From Rhizophagus clarus (lineage: Eukaryota; Glomeromycota; Glomeromycetes; Glomerales; Glomeraceae): 64,000 bases of DNA. The notes beneath the pieces are model-generated. The model worked only from the letters and a program-made list of their open reading frames with translations, made no database searches and was not told where the DNA came from. Positions 34,199 through 46,136 of the stretch are shown one piece after another (position 1 is the first letter of the stretch; each line of letters opens with the position of its first letter). Both the position numbers and the translations under genes were made by a program. Location: contig BLAL01000208.1 in assembly GCA_015698045.1 (NCBI GenBank), positions 682,001-746,000 of the forward strand, written 5' to 3'.

Positions 34199-35280
34199 TT
34201 ATTTTTTTTTTGTTTTATCAAGATTCGAATGTCGCTTCTTTTGATGCAATTTTGAGCAGATTTTTTCATTCCCAACATCTTCAATTCCTAAACAAAGTTA
34301 AAAATTATTGAATTAGGGAAATTATAATTTATTTTTAAAAATGGATTCATTTATAAATTAATTACTTACTATTGGAATGCCAAGATTATGCTGACTATGA
34401 CCTAACAATAAAATTAAAATTTAATCTTGAAGTTAATATAACGATAACTAAATAATTGATACTTTACCTTCGGTAACACTCCTTATTTCAGATAAATTTT
34501 CAGATTTACTGAAATTTTTATCTAATGAATTAATACTAATATCGCTAGTATAATTATTACTTGTAACTAATATTTGTATATTATTATTGTTTGTTTGTTG
34601 TTGTTCATTGTTCTCATTTCGATCATGTTGATGATATAATTTTTTCATTTCAAAAATCTTATTATAAAGATAATTGATGTCGGGTCTTTTTGTTGGATCA
34701 GCGTCCCAACATTGTTTCATTAAATTTTTATATTCTAAAGGAGTTCCTGTTACTTTTCTTGGTCTCATACCGTTAACTACTGTATATCCATTGCAAGATA
34801 ATAATCATGCTTATGATTATTAAAAGGAGGTTGCCCAGATGAAATTTCCCACATAAGCATCGCAATACTATAAATATCTGATGCAAAGGAATACTTTTTT
34901 TCGATAATAACTTCGGGTGCTATATAAGGAAGATTTCCATATATACTATTTAATATTCTACCAACAGGTCCACAAAATCAAAAATCGCTAATATAGAACG
35001 ATTCATCAGAATTTAAATGTTACAGTATATTACCAGAATGTAAATCTCTATGAATTACATTCTCATTATGAATTTGTGAAAGTGCTTTAATTATATAAAA
35101 AGTTATATCAATTCTTTTTTTCCATGTAAGGTTATGATGATTTTGCTGTAAATATTTTCTTAAATCCATGTTCATTTGTTGTATTACAAGCATATAATTT
35201 CCATCCGATGGATCTTTCGTTAATCCGTAACATTTTACTACGCCGGACCATTTTTTGATTAAAGTTAGATGTGATTCACC
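34199..35280 (-). pseudogene. Protein kinase (TKL-like) pseudogene, N-lobe missing
   Basis: The minus strand keeps most of the kinase domain: part of the N-lobe sheet (VVKCYGLTKDPSDGNYMLV near 35200), a catalytic loop HRDLHSGN near 35045, the activation start ISDF, then LPYIAPEVI, SDIYS and the C-lobe (MKQCWDADPTKRPDI). Breaks: an in-frame TAA at 35020-35022, an in-frame TGA at 34978-34980 in the Gly position of DFG/DLG, and a frameshift near 34785. The Gly-rich loop and catalytic Lys exon are absent upstream. The 3' end still splices in frame (donor after 34468, last exon 34199-34287). It is a dead copy of the expanded Rhizophagus kinase family. Confidence 0.8.
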
Positions 35281-37857
35281 CTACAAATATAAAATTAAAA
35301 ATTATCTTAATAACGTTAATATTACGGTATTTTTTTTTTTATTTTCAATCGACTCCGAACTTTTTGTCATTTTGCACCTCAAGTCTTGCAACAAAATGAT
35401 TTGTGTAACAATTAATTCAGAAAAACATCACTTTTAAATTATTAACTAAGAATTTATATTTTACGCATCCTACACATAACAATGATAAAAATGTACAATA
35501 TTTTTTGCTGTAGAGAAGCTTAGAGATGTTAGGAAACAATGCATCGCCAACCTAATCTGTCTTTTACAATCTTTCTTTGTAAAAAACGTGAGGTCATGTC
35601 ACGTGAGACGTAAAAATAAAAAACCCTTTAGTTGTAAAAGTGTTGATTAGTTTAATAGCACAAAGTTCTTAAAATAATGAACAACTATTTCATAATTCAT
35701 TCTTTGTCAAACTTTATACTTAAAAAATTCATAATCCTTCGAATATTATTGTACTAGCGTTAAGATTAGGACTTAAGCGCGTCTCAACTCGTTTTTTTTT
35801 TATTATAAAACTTAAAGTTCGTGAAGTACTTTGTCCCCACGCAAATTTTTTTTTCTACAACATCGAAAAGTGTTTTTATTTGGTTTATAAATCATATAAC
35901 GATTCAAAAAAATATTTTTTTTTGTAAAATTGATAGTGTAAAAAAAACTTTCTTTAAATAAAATTAATAAATATGCAATTTCTCTTTATGATAGTTTTTT
36001 GCGAAATTGCAGTTCTATTAAATGATCGGCTTTTTTTTTAACGTGATATTTTCATAGTCTGATAAAGATTTTGATCGCCAAAAAATTATAAATTTTGGTA
36101 ATTTCTTTTCTGAAAGAGAACGATTTCAAAGGAATCCAGACCAGAACAACTAAACTATTGTTTGTTTCAAACTAGAGTAAATTTTTCTAAGTTTGTCTTA
36201 TCGTTATTGCATTAATCTTAGACTTTGTCAATTTTACATTTATTTGGATTACTCCTTTTTTTTCGTCGTCTCTACCACAATATACCATTTTACGATCGTA
36301 TACTCATTTAAACAAGTATTATTCTTGAAACATTGCTACTTATTTTGAATAAATAATACGCTAAAATGGATTATGATTCTTTTCTTTCATTAATTCAGAA
36401 ACAAAAAATGCATTTAAAATCTTACTCTGGTTCCTTGTGTTTTCCCTATAAGAAAACTCACTGATCTTTGTTTTCATTGGAAACTTCCGAGTCGCCAAAT
36501 TTGTCTGGTGAAATAAAAATTTAATGATTCTGATTGTTGATTATGTAAACAATGAGATAATTGTCTTGTTTTAAATCACGTAATTGATAAAATGTTTCCA
36601 TTGGAAAAAGATTCAAATAAATCCTGAAAATAGTTCTAGAAGAGTCTGAAGGAGAAACACACCTTTGGGAGACATCGATATTAGTTTCATCGATCCCTTG
36701 TAGACAGTTGGCTTGTTCGATAATATACTATCTCCCTTCAATTAAGACAAAATTTGCGCATTGTTCTACTTAAACTACACTAAAATGATCAATGAAAGTT
36801 AATACAAACAATAATTGTGTAGTTTATTGATTATATCAATTGCCTAATGTGATACATAATCTTACTATGCAAAATTATCTGTAAAACTACTTCTATATGC
36901 TCTATGATAATTATGTATCTTGCGTTGAAATAAGAGCGAGTAACTCCTCGACTTGTACATCTGATAACAGATTCTTTGCAATAGAAAACAAATGGAAGAT
37001 AATTATTCGAATAATAGGACCCATGTCTTCTGAAACAAGCATGTTATTTTTTCTAACGGGATTAATCTCTTTTGATAATATGTAGTTATATTTTTGCAAG
37101 CAATGTATGCGATGAACGATAATAAATTGACAGGTGATTGATTATCTTATAGGCATACTTACATGATTTTAACTACATTAAAGGATTTTTTATCTGTTGT
37201 TGATATCTGTGATCGAAAATTAATTGTCCACTTTGCCCATTGAACGTACACTAATAGAGGTGAAACCTACTTTAGCCGGTTTCACTAAAGTGTTTCTTGT
37301 GTTCTCTTAACTATATAACACGGAATTTATTGCAGTGTAATCTAAATAAATCATATTTCTATGCAACAACGTTAACCTTCAGGACAATATTAAATAATGA
37401 AAAAACATTTCACCCGAAAACGATTATCATTCTACACTGTAAGCTTGTTATTATTTTTTCTCATGCGTAACTAAAGATGCTCTTTTAATACAAAAAAATA
37501 TGAATTGTTGCGCAATCTAGTATTTTGATGTAGTTATTTAACCGTGTACAGTTATTAGCTTCGGTGATTATAATAATATCGATTCCAAAAACTTCAATAT
37601 GATATACTCTAACTGTCTAACACGGAGTCATCACTTATCCCACCTGTGATGAATTCTGTAAATAAGATTCACAATTTCGATAAAAAAGTAGCAAAAGTTC
37701 CGGTTATTTTTTTCCTAGACTAAAACAACAAGCAGTCTATCAGATAACTTGTCACTATTACGAATTAATTCTCCTCGAGTGCTTTCATCATGTGTACTCT
37801 AGAGATCAATAGACTTTTTAAACTCTTAAAGAAATATTTCGTAACTTGTCCTTTCAT
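35281..37857. other. AT-rich spacer, nothing recognised
   Basis: No supported gene. Opposed 62-codon frames at 36897-37099 overlap on both strands and neither is recognisable. There is a GT-rich, slightly more complex part at 36430-36760. Confidence 0.45.
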
Positions 37858-38500
37858 TTATCGTGATGCAGGTGATCTATTGAAATTGCTTCTCGATATA
37901 TCGGCATCCGTACTTATTATGACATGAAGATAGCCAGGGTTGTAATTATAGATTGAATTAAAAAAAACGCTCTTAATTTTGTCCAAGTTTTTCTTATCTC
38001 CTTCACATGTAATAACCTGATTAGGAATAGCCATGAGTTTTAGCTCGTTAGAAACAATATGACTAAAGAGAGGTTTCCATCGCTTTTTGATCATAGACTT
38101 AAGTTCGCCAACATAGAAATTTCAATATAGTACGTTTCGGAAGGTTATCCAGAAATTATACAGTTGAGAATAATAACAAAAATTGGCACTAACCTTCTAT
38201 TTTAACAACTACATGGAGATTGGATTTAGGAGGATTTTTCTTTCAAATATCTTTGATTTCAAAATATGACAATATTTCGTTGCTATCAGAAAGATCAAAA
38301 CAGGGAATCGCATTATTGTTTCCTATATGAGTATTTGTACACCATAATCTGAGATCACTTGCACAAGCAGTTTCGAAGTAATCTTTTTCAGCTTTAATAC
38401 GTCTTTTGAGTTCACCAATTGTTTCGTTTCTTTAATTTTGATAGAGATTTTCCGAATGGCTTTCCTAGAACCAGACAATTTATGTCGATAGAACGCATTT
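37858..38500 (-). pseudogene. Decayed Crinkler gene: two header-like segments
   Basis: The minus strand starts near 38500 with an ATG followed by IDINCLVLG, the usual CRN header opening. After a frameshift comes TIGELKRRIKAEKDYF with SDLRLW (about 38310-38425), the conserved TIxxLKxxIK…LxLW core. A stop follows in the continuation. A second piece (37858-38094) ends in an NPGYLHVIIST motif like the close of the header-linker. A GTTAGT…AG intron-like gap may lie between them. It is separated by about 660 bp from the intact CRN gene and transcribed away from it. Confidence 0.6.
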
Positions 38501-39049
38501 TTCCATATTAAGAGAAATACATGAAATTAGCGTATTTAGCTTTTCTATATTCTTATTATCGTTTAAGGAAACTTTTTTTAGTTACGAGTCTAGTACAAAT
38601 TTGTTGACAAAATACAATACACTATAAAGTTGATAAGACAGTTCGTTTATTACCTTTTTACGCAGTGTCAGAAAGTAAAAACAATTCAAACATTAACCTA
38701 GTAAAGTCCAACCGGAATTTTATGTTGTTTGCATTCTGTGATCTAGTAAAGTCCTTAGAAATCTATACAAAAGATGCAAGCTCTGAAATCGCTTCTTCCG
38801 CAGTGAGAAAACTGCGCTTTATTTGTGTTGCAAGTAAAAAAAAAAAAAAAAAAGGTTAGTCAAATACCAGTTACGGTCAATTGTACGACCGCTCGTACGA
38901 CCTAGAAATCGACTTTTTTTTATAAATACCCATCGGAGAATCAAAAATCTAATGAGTAATGATAAACTGTTACTGATAAATTACTTTTTTTATTATGCTA
39001 AGCCACCAAAAGTTTATGCAAGAGTCTATCAGTCGCGATGTATTCAGAA

Positions 39050-39164
39050 AGATATATAACGTATATATATACCTCAAACTTTCTCAAGTTTTTCTTGAAA
39101 CTTTTCTCCAACTTTCTCTTAAAAACTAAAACTTATTTTACCATTTTATAGAAATATTATCGAG
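39050..39164 (+). promoter_or_regulatory. Putative core promoter and 5' UTR of the CRN gene
   Basis: A TATA-rich stretch (GATATATAACGTATATATATACC, 39051-39073; key element TATATATA) lies about 100 bp 5' of the ATG. It is followed by a pyrimidine-rich leader with repeated CTTTCTC/ACTTTCTC words. This arrangement is typical of fungal promoters, but assignment is by position only. Confidence 0.4.
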
Positions 39165-42001
39165 ATGGATGCGTCATTCAATCTTTATATACTTTCAAGA
39201 AACGACCCTGAAATTTATGCGCTTGACATTTACAAAGACGATAAGAATAAAAATGGATTCATCAAAATTGATAATGCAAATATCTCCTTAGACCTATTCA
39301 AAGTTTTACACCTTAGGGACTATGTCTGTAGAATTAAAGGAGTTGATGATTTCGACAAAAACAATTTGAAACTTTGGAAAGTTATTGGCGTTAAAAGTAA
39401 AGATATTAAAGAGCAAAATATTTCTACCAAAGAAGACATTGTTCAAAAACTTCATGGAAAAGTAATGGAACTTGAAGAACTGTTTAGTGCATATTTTCAA
39501 GATGAATTGGATAATAAAAATATATCTGGAAGTTCCATCATCACCATCATCCCTGCCGCCACTGGTAAGTGTCTCCCAATGTTTAATCGAAATTTACAGT
39601 TGAAAAAAAAAATTTAATTTTAACCTTGCACTGTATCATATTCTTTTTAATTACCTTTCACCTTGTAGCCCTCGGTAAGTGTCTCAATGGTTTACTTCTT
39701 GAACAAGAAACTTGCAGTATCTCATCATTTTTTATTCGATTAGCGAAAAGGAAAATAAATGTTTTGAACTCGGATGCGGAAAATACAGCGAAAAAAGAGA
39801 AACTAGGTAACATATATCACATTACGTGAAGAATAAAACTACATAAATTTCGTATTCTTGCCTAATGGAAGCAACATATTACACTAACATTTTTATACAT
39901 TCTGAAAGATCTTGTTTCTCCTGAATCAATAGTAAAGTTTTTAACAGAGGGAGAGAATGAAGAATGGATCAAGACAGATTTCAGAAAACCAAATAGACTT
40001 TGCGCTAATAAATTTAGGTTTGAAAGAAAAGGCCGAGAAGATTCATTTCATAAGGCATATGCTTCTATTATGGAGCAGTATCAAACCGTTCAATGCGGCT
40101 TGGAATATAGTATTACTGGTATAGACGATAAACTGTTTTTTCCTCTTTTCGCACTCCAATCTGCACCAGGAGGAGGAAAATCTTATTTTCTTGATGAATT
40201 TGCCTCTCTTAAAGAAGATGATTTAGATGATTTTTTACGAAGATGTCAACATGAAAACTTTCATTATGACGATGCAAAGTTTATTACGGATCAACTGCGT
40301 GATTCAGTTTCCATTTGTATATCATATAATGGGATTTCATCGTATAATGCTACGATAGCCGGAGATGGGGATGAAATAGGATTAGTGATGCGTATTATAT
40401 GGAGTTACTTTTTTGATGGAAAAAAGTTGTCATGGAATTCCTTCTATATTAAATTCAAAGGAAAATTTGATTCATTGGATATCTTGACAACCATTAAAAG
40501 CATCATACTTCATTCAGGAAAATCAGTACTACTATGTGTCGATGAGATCATGAAGATCGACAATGAAGATCACTCAAGTGTTGTTAATTTATTAAATAAT
40601 CTCTACATACCCTACAAGGATTTGATGCTCAAAGAAAAAGTATTCAAATTTATTGTGTCTACTCTTGATGCATCTCTTTTGCAGGATACTCAAACAACGG
40701 CTTTAGGTAGACCAATAAGTTGGATACCTCTAAGAAAACTTGAATTTTCAGAATCAACAGCTCTATTCAGTAAGTTCATAGAAGAATTAGAAGAAAATGC
40801 AGATAGAGTGTTTATTATTAAAAAGTGCATTTCGGATTGTAATGGTCATCCAAGAACGCTTGAGAGCCTTTATAGTCTTTTAAATGGAAACAAAACAATT
40901 TTGAAAACCGCTAATTTCGCCGCTATTATTGAAATGTTAATAAGTAAAATTACCATTAATTATATCACATTTCCTGTAGTTAAGTTAGCTTTATTAGGAA
41001 AATATGTACGCTTAGATGAGGAGGTAGAAGTAGCAGCTAAAAAGGTGTTAAGGGTTAAAGATCTTATTACTTCTGGAGTTTATATTAATACTCTTACCAA
41101 CTTCGAAGATGCTACTCAAGTTATTCCAACCTTAACTCTTGTTAGTCTTTATTATTTTTGTACGAAAAATGAAGATCGTGACGATGCAGTTTGTGCGAAG
41201 AATGAAAATGGTGACGATGAATTTCGTACGAAGAATGAAAATGCCGTTGCTAAAATATTAAAAAATATATTTCATACAGAAGATTATTTTGATACAGGAT
41301 CAAATGATGGGAAAGCATTTGAAAAGTTTCATATGAATTGGGAGTTGCTCTGCCGTGCACTACGAGGTAGTAAAAATGTGGATCTTCATAAAATTTATGG
41401 TTTACCTAGTCAGGAGTTAGAAATCGTAAATCAACGGAAGAATATTGTAAAATTACAAGGGGACATAGAGTTTCCTCCAAATGGGGATATACTCGACATT
41501 AAAGGTAACGTTATTGAGGACCAGGACCTTGAAAAATATATGTTTGTTCCTATAAAGTCGAATAACAGTGGTTTTGAAATGACAATGTTTGAAAAAAAAG
41601 CTAACGGTCGTGGTTACATTGCTATAAATATTGAGTGCAGATTTTCTTGGCCAGATAGTGAAACAACACTTAGCAATAAGGATATTGTAGATAAATATAA
41701 TCATATGAAGACTAAATATCTACCCCATGTGAAAAGCAAACCTCAAATGGTTCGTAGATCTAAAGGGTCTGAAGTAGAATTAATAGATAGTAGAACCTGC
41801 ATAGGGAAACTCGGAATGGGTATAGAGGACATTTACCTGATTTTAGTGGTATGGAGAAATATAGGTACACTCAGTCGAGAAGTAATGGATAACGAAAATA
41901 TTATTGTTGTTAAAAAGGAAAATTTAGAGAAAATTTATTCACCTTCTCTCGTATCACGTCCGCAATTTTATGGGTATATTCGAAGAATAATCGAAAATTA
42001 G
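39165..42001 (+). CDS. Crinkler (CRN) protein with P-loop NTPase and nuclease-like domain, 876 aa
   Basis: Exons 39165-39564, 39669-39806 and 39909-42001 join in frame (2,631 bp). Residues 1-110 form the ubiquitin-like CRN header, closing in NLKLWKVIGV. Next come a linker and a P-loop NTPase with Walker A APGGGKS (about 265-271) and Walker B LLCVDEI (about 387-393). Three imperfect copies of a TKNExxDD unit stand near residues 597-623. The C-terminal part resembles the PD-(D/E)XK-type nuclease of CRN proteins: AFEKFHMNWELLCRAL near 648-664 and YIAINIECRFS near 749-759. Here Arg takes the place of Lys in E-x-K, and Glu (GFEM, about 736) stands where I would expect Asp. CRN proteins act as effectors or in inter-element conflict; here no signal peptide is seen. 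All frames are open, so the gene looks intact. Confidence 0.85.
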
Positions 42002-42966
42002 ACATAGTTTTAGTTATTTACAAGTGTAATCTAGGTATAAATATTTATGCATATTGAAAAAAATTATTATCATGTGAAGAATTTGAAGAAAAAGTAAGAG
42101 AGATATTAGTGAAAGAAGTATTAGAAGAAGAAATTAAGGGAGTTCTACTATGTGGCATCTAGTCTACTATACTACAAGGGTTATTTAGGAACGCAATTAT
42201 TGTTTGTTTCTTGTGATCGATTCTCATTGCAAACCTTCAGTGAAGGAAACAGTTTTTTTTTAATTTTACAGCACGAAAATAATGGAAGCCAATAACTAAT
42301 GAAATATAGTTTCATACGCAATTATATATTTTTCTATACGGATTCTAACCCTAGATTTAATTTTAATTCGACACATCAACGTTTAACAATTATTTTCGTC
42401 CCATCATCAATTATAACAAACAGATTTGTTAATAATCCGTTTCCAAAAATTCTGATATCAGGATACTGTCGAAAAAAAACCAATCCACAGTAATACAGTA
42501 TCCTCTTTCCGTGTTGGATGTCAAAATTGTAGTACTACTAGTCATGATGGTGGTATAGAAGTAGTAGACGTAGTGTTAGCGCATTTGAAAATTCCTTGGA
42601 CACATACCAACTAACAATCGAATCAAATAAGTACTTATTATTATTGAAGTGAAAAAAATAAACCGCCTCTTTGATCGAAACCACTAATTTTCTTCGTTCA
42701 CTTCTTCAAGAAGTGAGGTACCCAGAAAATCATATATATTTTTCTTCGTAGACATGAATTAGGTTTTCCAAAAGTTAAAAAAATATATAGGCCCCATTAT
42801 CCATTTATCCGACTTTAAAATGAAGTATAAATAATTATCCGATAGCGCATTCCCCTAAATTTGTGGCAGAAATAATTCTTGGATTTTCCCCAGCATCACC
42901 ATAAAAAAATGTCAGTATCGTCACAAATATTGTCCCGAGATTGTGACCCTAGGGTCATAGTTGCCT
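42002..42966. other. Spacer after the CRN gene
   Basis: A 28-codon acidic open stretch at about 42070-42165 (plus, EEFEEKVREILVKEV) looks like a coiled-coil relic. Nothing else is recognised. Confidence 0.4.
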
Positions 42967-43146
42967 TGTTGCATTTATTAGTAAAATTGTTTCCAAAATT
43001 TGTTGAATTCAGATTGGACGGTTTGTTTATTAGTGAAAATCGTAATCTGTACAACAAATTTCTCCCAACTATAATTTGACAAATTTTTCATAATTTGTGA
43101 TATGTCTAGAAAAAGCAGCATACAATACATACCATCTATATATGTA

Positions 43147-43325
43147 CAGTCGCATCGGAAAGTATTGCACGATCACTTACAGATGGAGTCATAATTATTT
43201 AGCCACTATGACTATCCTAGCACCCAGTGATCCGATTTTGATGAATAAAGGCTCAAGTGAAAAAATACGAATATTTTTGTTTTTGTCTTTATTTTCAAAT
43301 AGGGCGATACTTTCCGATGCGACTG
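43147..43325. mobile_element. Tc1/mariner-like MITE, 179 bp
   Basis: CAGTCGCATCGGAAAGTAT begins the element and its inverted copy ends it (one mismatch in the outer 24 bp). Both ends are flanked by TA (43145-43146, 43326-43327). The same locus in the left arm (about 24710-24725) lacks the element and shows the uninterrupted 'cctatatatgg' phrase, which confirms insertion at a TA. No ORF. Confidence 0.9.
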
Positions 43326-44163
43326 TACATCTATGATCTTAATTTGCTATAACACATAACAAATAAATATTAATTGGAGGAGAGCACGAGAACATATCTG
43401 TGCTTTGGATAGTTCTAGTCTAAGATTCCTCTCACATTTTAAATCTTTTTTTTTTTAAAAAAATTGTAGAATTTTAGGAGGAATATCATTTTGTCCGCAA
43501 ATAGACAAATCGGTTCTTTCTCCTAATTCATAAAATAAAATAAAATAAAATAAATAAGGATTTAAAGAAATTGTTACAAGAATCTCAAATTCTCTTGTCT
43601 ATTTTAAACAACGCAAATCAATATGTTATTATTAGAAAAAAAGAATTTTTACAATCATTTATGCTTGTATATTTGCTACATCATATATTATTGAAAAATG
43701 AAATAACGACACAACGAAAAATATAAACATGTTATCTAATTTTATCGCCTTTTAGAAATAATTTTGTAAAAGATTTGATCAATTACTAATTAATCAACAC
43801 TGATTTCTGATCATTATAAGTCTATAAATAATAATATTTTTACTTGTATTAATATTACTCGCAGATATTTTTATTTAATTTCCTGATCATGTCTATAATA
43901 ATAATATTTTTACTTGTATTAATACTACTCGCTCACCTACTCATTGTGGACATATTATACGATAAAACTAATTGACACGCAAATGAATTTAATTCCCGAA
44001 ACTTTACTAAAACTGGTTAAATTCGGCCATAACCGAATTTTCGATCTTTTAATTAGTCGCACGGTTCACCTCAATAAAATTCGTGATAAAAAGTATATAT
44101 ACATGTACATACACAGGGAGAATTTTTTCTCAATATCAAATTTTAGATTTACAAAAATTAAAA

Positions 44164-45081
44164 ATGTCCGAAAAAAACGGAAATACGTTAAGTGAAAAAG
44201 AAAAGGCCCTTGCTGGACTTCTATATTCAGCATTTTCTGAAGAATTAACTAATGATCGGCTTAAAGCTAGAGAAATACTTTATAAATATAATAATTCCAA
44301 ACCAGGTCATATTGACAGTGAAGAATTTCGTGAAAGAGATAACATGATTCGACAATTATTTGGTAGTGCTGGCAAGGATATTTTCGTCGAACCGCCATTC
44401 TATTGTGATTATGTAAGTTTTCCATATTCATATTATACAAATATTTGTGACAAAATAGGATAGATAATATTCATTCTTAAAATATCTAAATAGGGATATA
44501 ATATTCATGTCGGGGAAAATTTTTATTGTAATTTTAACTGTACAATATTGGATAGTAATAAAGTTACAATTGGAGACCGTGTTATGTTTGGTCCAAACGT
44601 TTCACTTTACCCTGCAACTCATCCTGCACAACCTGAAGTAAGAGCAGAAGGTCCTGAATTGGCGTTTCCCATAAAGGTATTGACCATAAATGACAATTAT
44701 TTTAATAATTTTAAACGAAATTTAATTTTATTTTATAATAGATTGGAAATGATGTATGGATTGGTGGTGGGGCTATCATTTGTCCTGGAATTACTATTGG
44801 GGATGGTGTATGTATCGATATTTTCTTTTAGATAATTGACGTAGTATTTAAATTACTAATTTTAATTCTTCATTTTAATTTATTCGGGAATTAGGTAACC
44901 GTTGGTGCAGGATCTGTGGTATGCTATTTAGAATATTATAAGGAAATAAATTTTTTTAGTGAAATTAATGAAATTTAATCCTTTCTTTTAGGTTACGAAA
45001 GATGTTCCACCATATGTAGTTGTCGCTGGTAATCCTGCAAAAATCATTAAGCATTTAGAAAGAAAACCGAAAGAAACATAA
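44164..45081 (+). CDS. Maltose/galactoside O-acetyltransferase-like, 203 aa, right copy
   Basis: Exons 44164-44412, 44494-44676, 44742-44807, 44895-44918 and 44992-45081 join in frame. Intron positions and phases are identical to the left-arm copy, including the 24-bp microexon. The Mac domain starts at MSEKNGNTLSEKEKALAG and contains EEFRERDNMIRQLFG. Hexapeptide repeats follow (VTIGDRVMFGPNVSLY, IGGGAIICPGITIGDG, VTVGAGSV). The catalytic His is in ATHPAQPEVR. The C-terminus AKIIKHLERKPKET is typical. Length matches the family. It should acetylate a sugar hydroxyl using acetyl-CoA as a cytosolic trimer. Both copies appear intact, so dosage or divergence of substrate is possible. Confidence 0.9.
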
Positions 45082-45489
45082 TTTAAATTCATTTTATAAT
45101 TCGTAGTGTAATTGCATTTTAAATTTGATTTGAAATCATTAAATAAAAATGATTCTCATCTGATTATTATTTATATCAAGAATTATTATTTAACCGAGAA
45201 ATTTCCCAAATATAATTTATAATATAATACCAGTACAGTGTAATGATACAATTTCTACGCATTCGTACATAAAAGAAAGTGATTATCGTCCTTCCACAAA
45301 AATAATCACTATTTCCTCTTCCCGCATAATATTTTTCTCTTGAAATATATTTATGTAATTCTTGTAACGCGATTTGAACGCAGTCGCACACATACTCCAT
45401 TTCCTTTTAAATACTAATACGTATACATATCATTATCGTTCGTGCACATTTTCATCCAATCATTAACCCATCCAATAAATAGTTAATTC

Positions 45490-45520
<31 letters not shown>

Positions 45521-45730
45521 GATTGAATAATTTATAGATCGATCTCCTGAAATCTGGAGGTCTAACAATTGTTCTTTATAATCGAACTGACGCAACGTAC
45601 GAACAATCACGTGTCCATCAATTTTTCGAACAATTATTGTATGTTTAATTAAATTTAATATGTACTATACATACAAAATGAAATTAATCTAGATTTAAGT
45701 GTTAATTTCAACAAGATTATTATTACGACA

Positions 45731-46032
45731 GAAATATCGTAAAATGTTTAGAATTAAAGATAGATAAAAAAAAAAAAAAAAGAGTACATAATTTTTTCAT
45801 ATCTTTAGGAGATAGCATTATCATAGTTGTAAAATTAATGTGACCATCATTCGCACCTGTAATTTTTCAATTATAGCAATATAGTGTATAATAGCTAATA
45901 TATTCTTGACTTCAAAATCTACCTCAAAAATTAATTTAAGCGCAGTATAATCACGTGAAATTTGTCAATAATCGCGATAAAGTAAACTTTATCGGATAAA
46001 AGAAAAATTATTAATATTTCGGGACGCATTTA
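45731..46032. other. Spacer, nothing recognised
   Basis: AT-rich, with a run of A at about 45768-45781. No gene. Confidence 0.5.
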
Positions 46033-46136
46033 TTTCGCCGACAATCAACTTACCGACAATTAACTTACCGACAATTGTTTTACCGACGGTCATTTCATTG
46101 ACAACCATTTCACCGACAATTATTTCACCGACAAAT
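46033..46136. repeat. 15-bp tandem repeat, about seven copies
   Basis: Copies of CCGACAATNANTTNA follow one another with no gap; the centre copies vary (CCGACGGTCATTTCA, TTGACAACCATTTCA). The unit length is a multiple of three, but the frames are short, so coding is unlikely. Confidence 0.85.

Larger units (their letters stand above)
42967..45730. repeat. Right arm of an inverted segmental duplication
   Basis: Inverted relative to 22380-24817. Beyond the shared gene, it differs by a 179-bp MITE (43147-43325), an extra block of about 55 bp near 43051-43105, a longer AAAAT run at 43540-43565, and loss of the N-terminal duplication found in the left gene. A 40-bp phrase ('ttttacttgtattaata') is tandemly duplicated at about 43840 and 43910. 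The outer ends of similarity are near 42967 and 45730. Confidence 0.85.

Noticed and set aside
36897..37099. Opposed 62-codon ORFs
   Set aside because: Both strands open in the same place, no recognisable motif and no extension by splicing.
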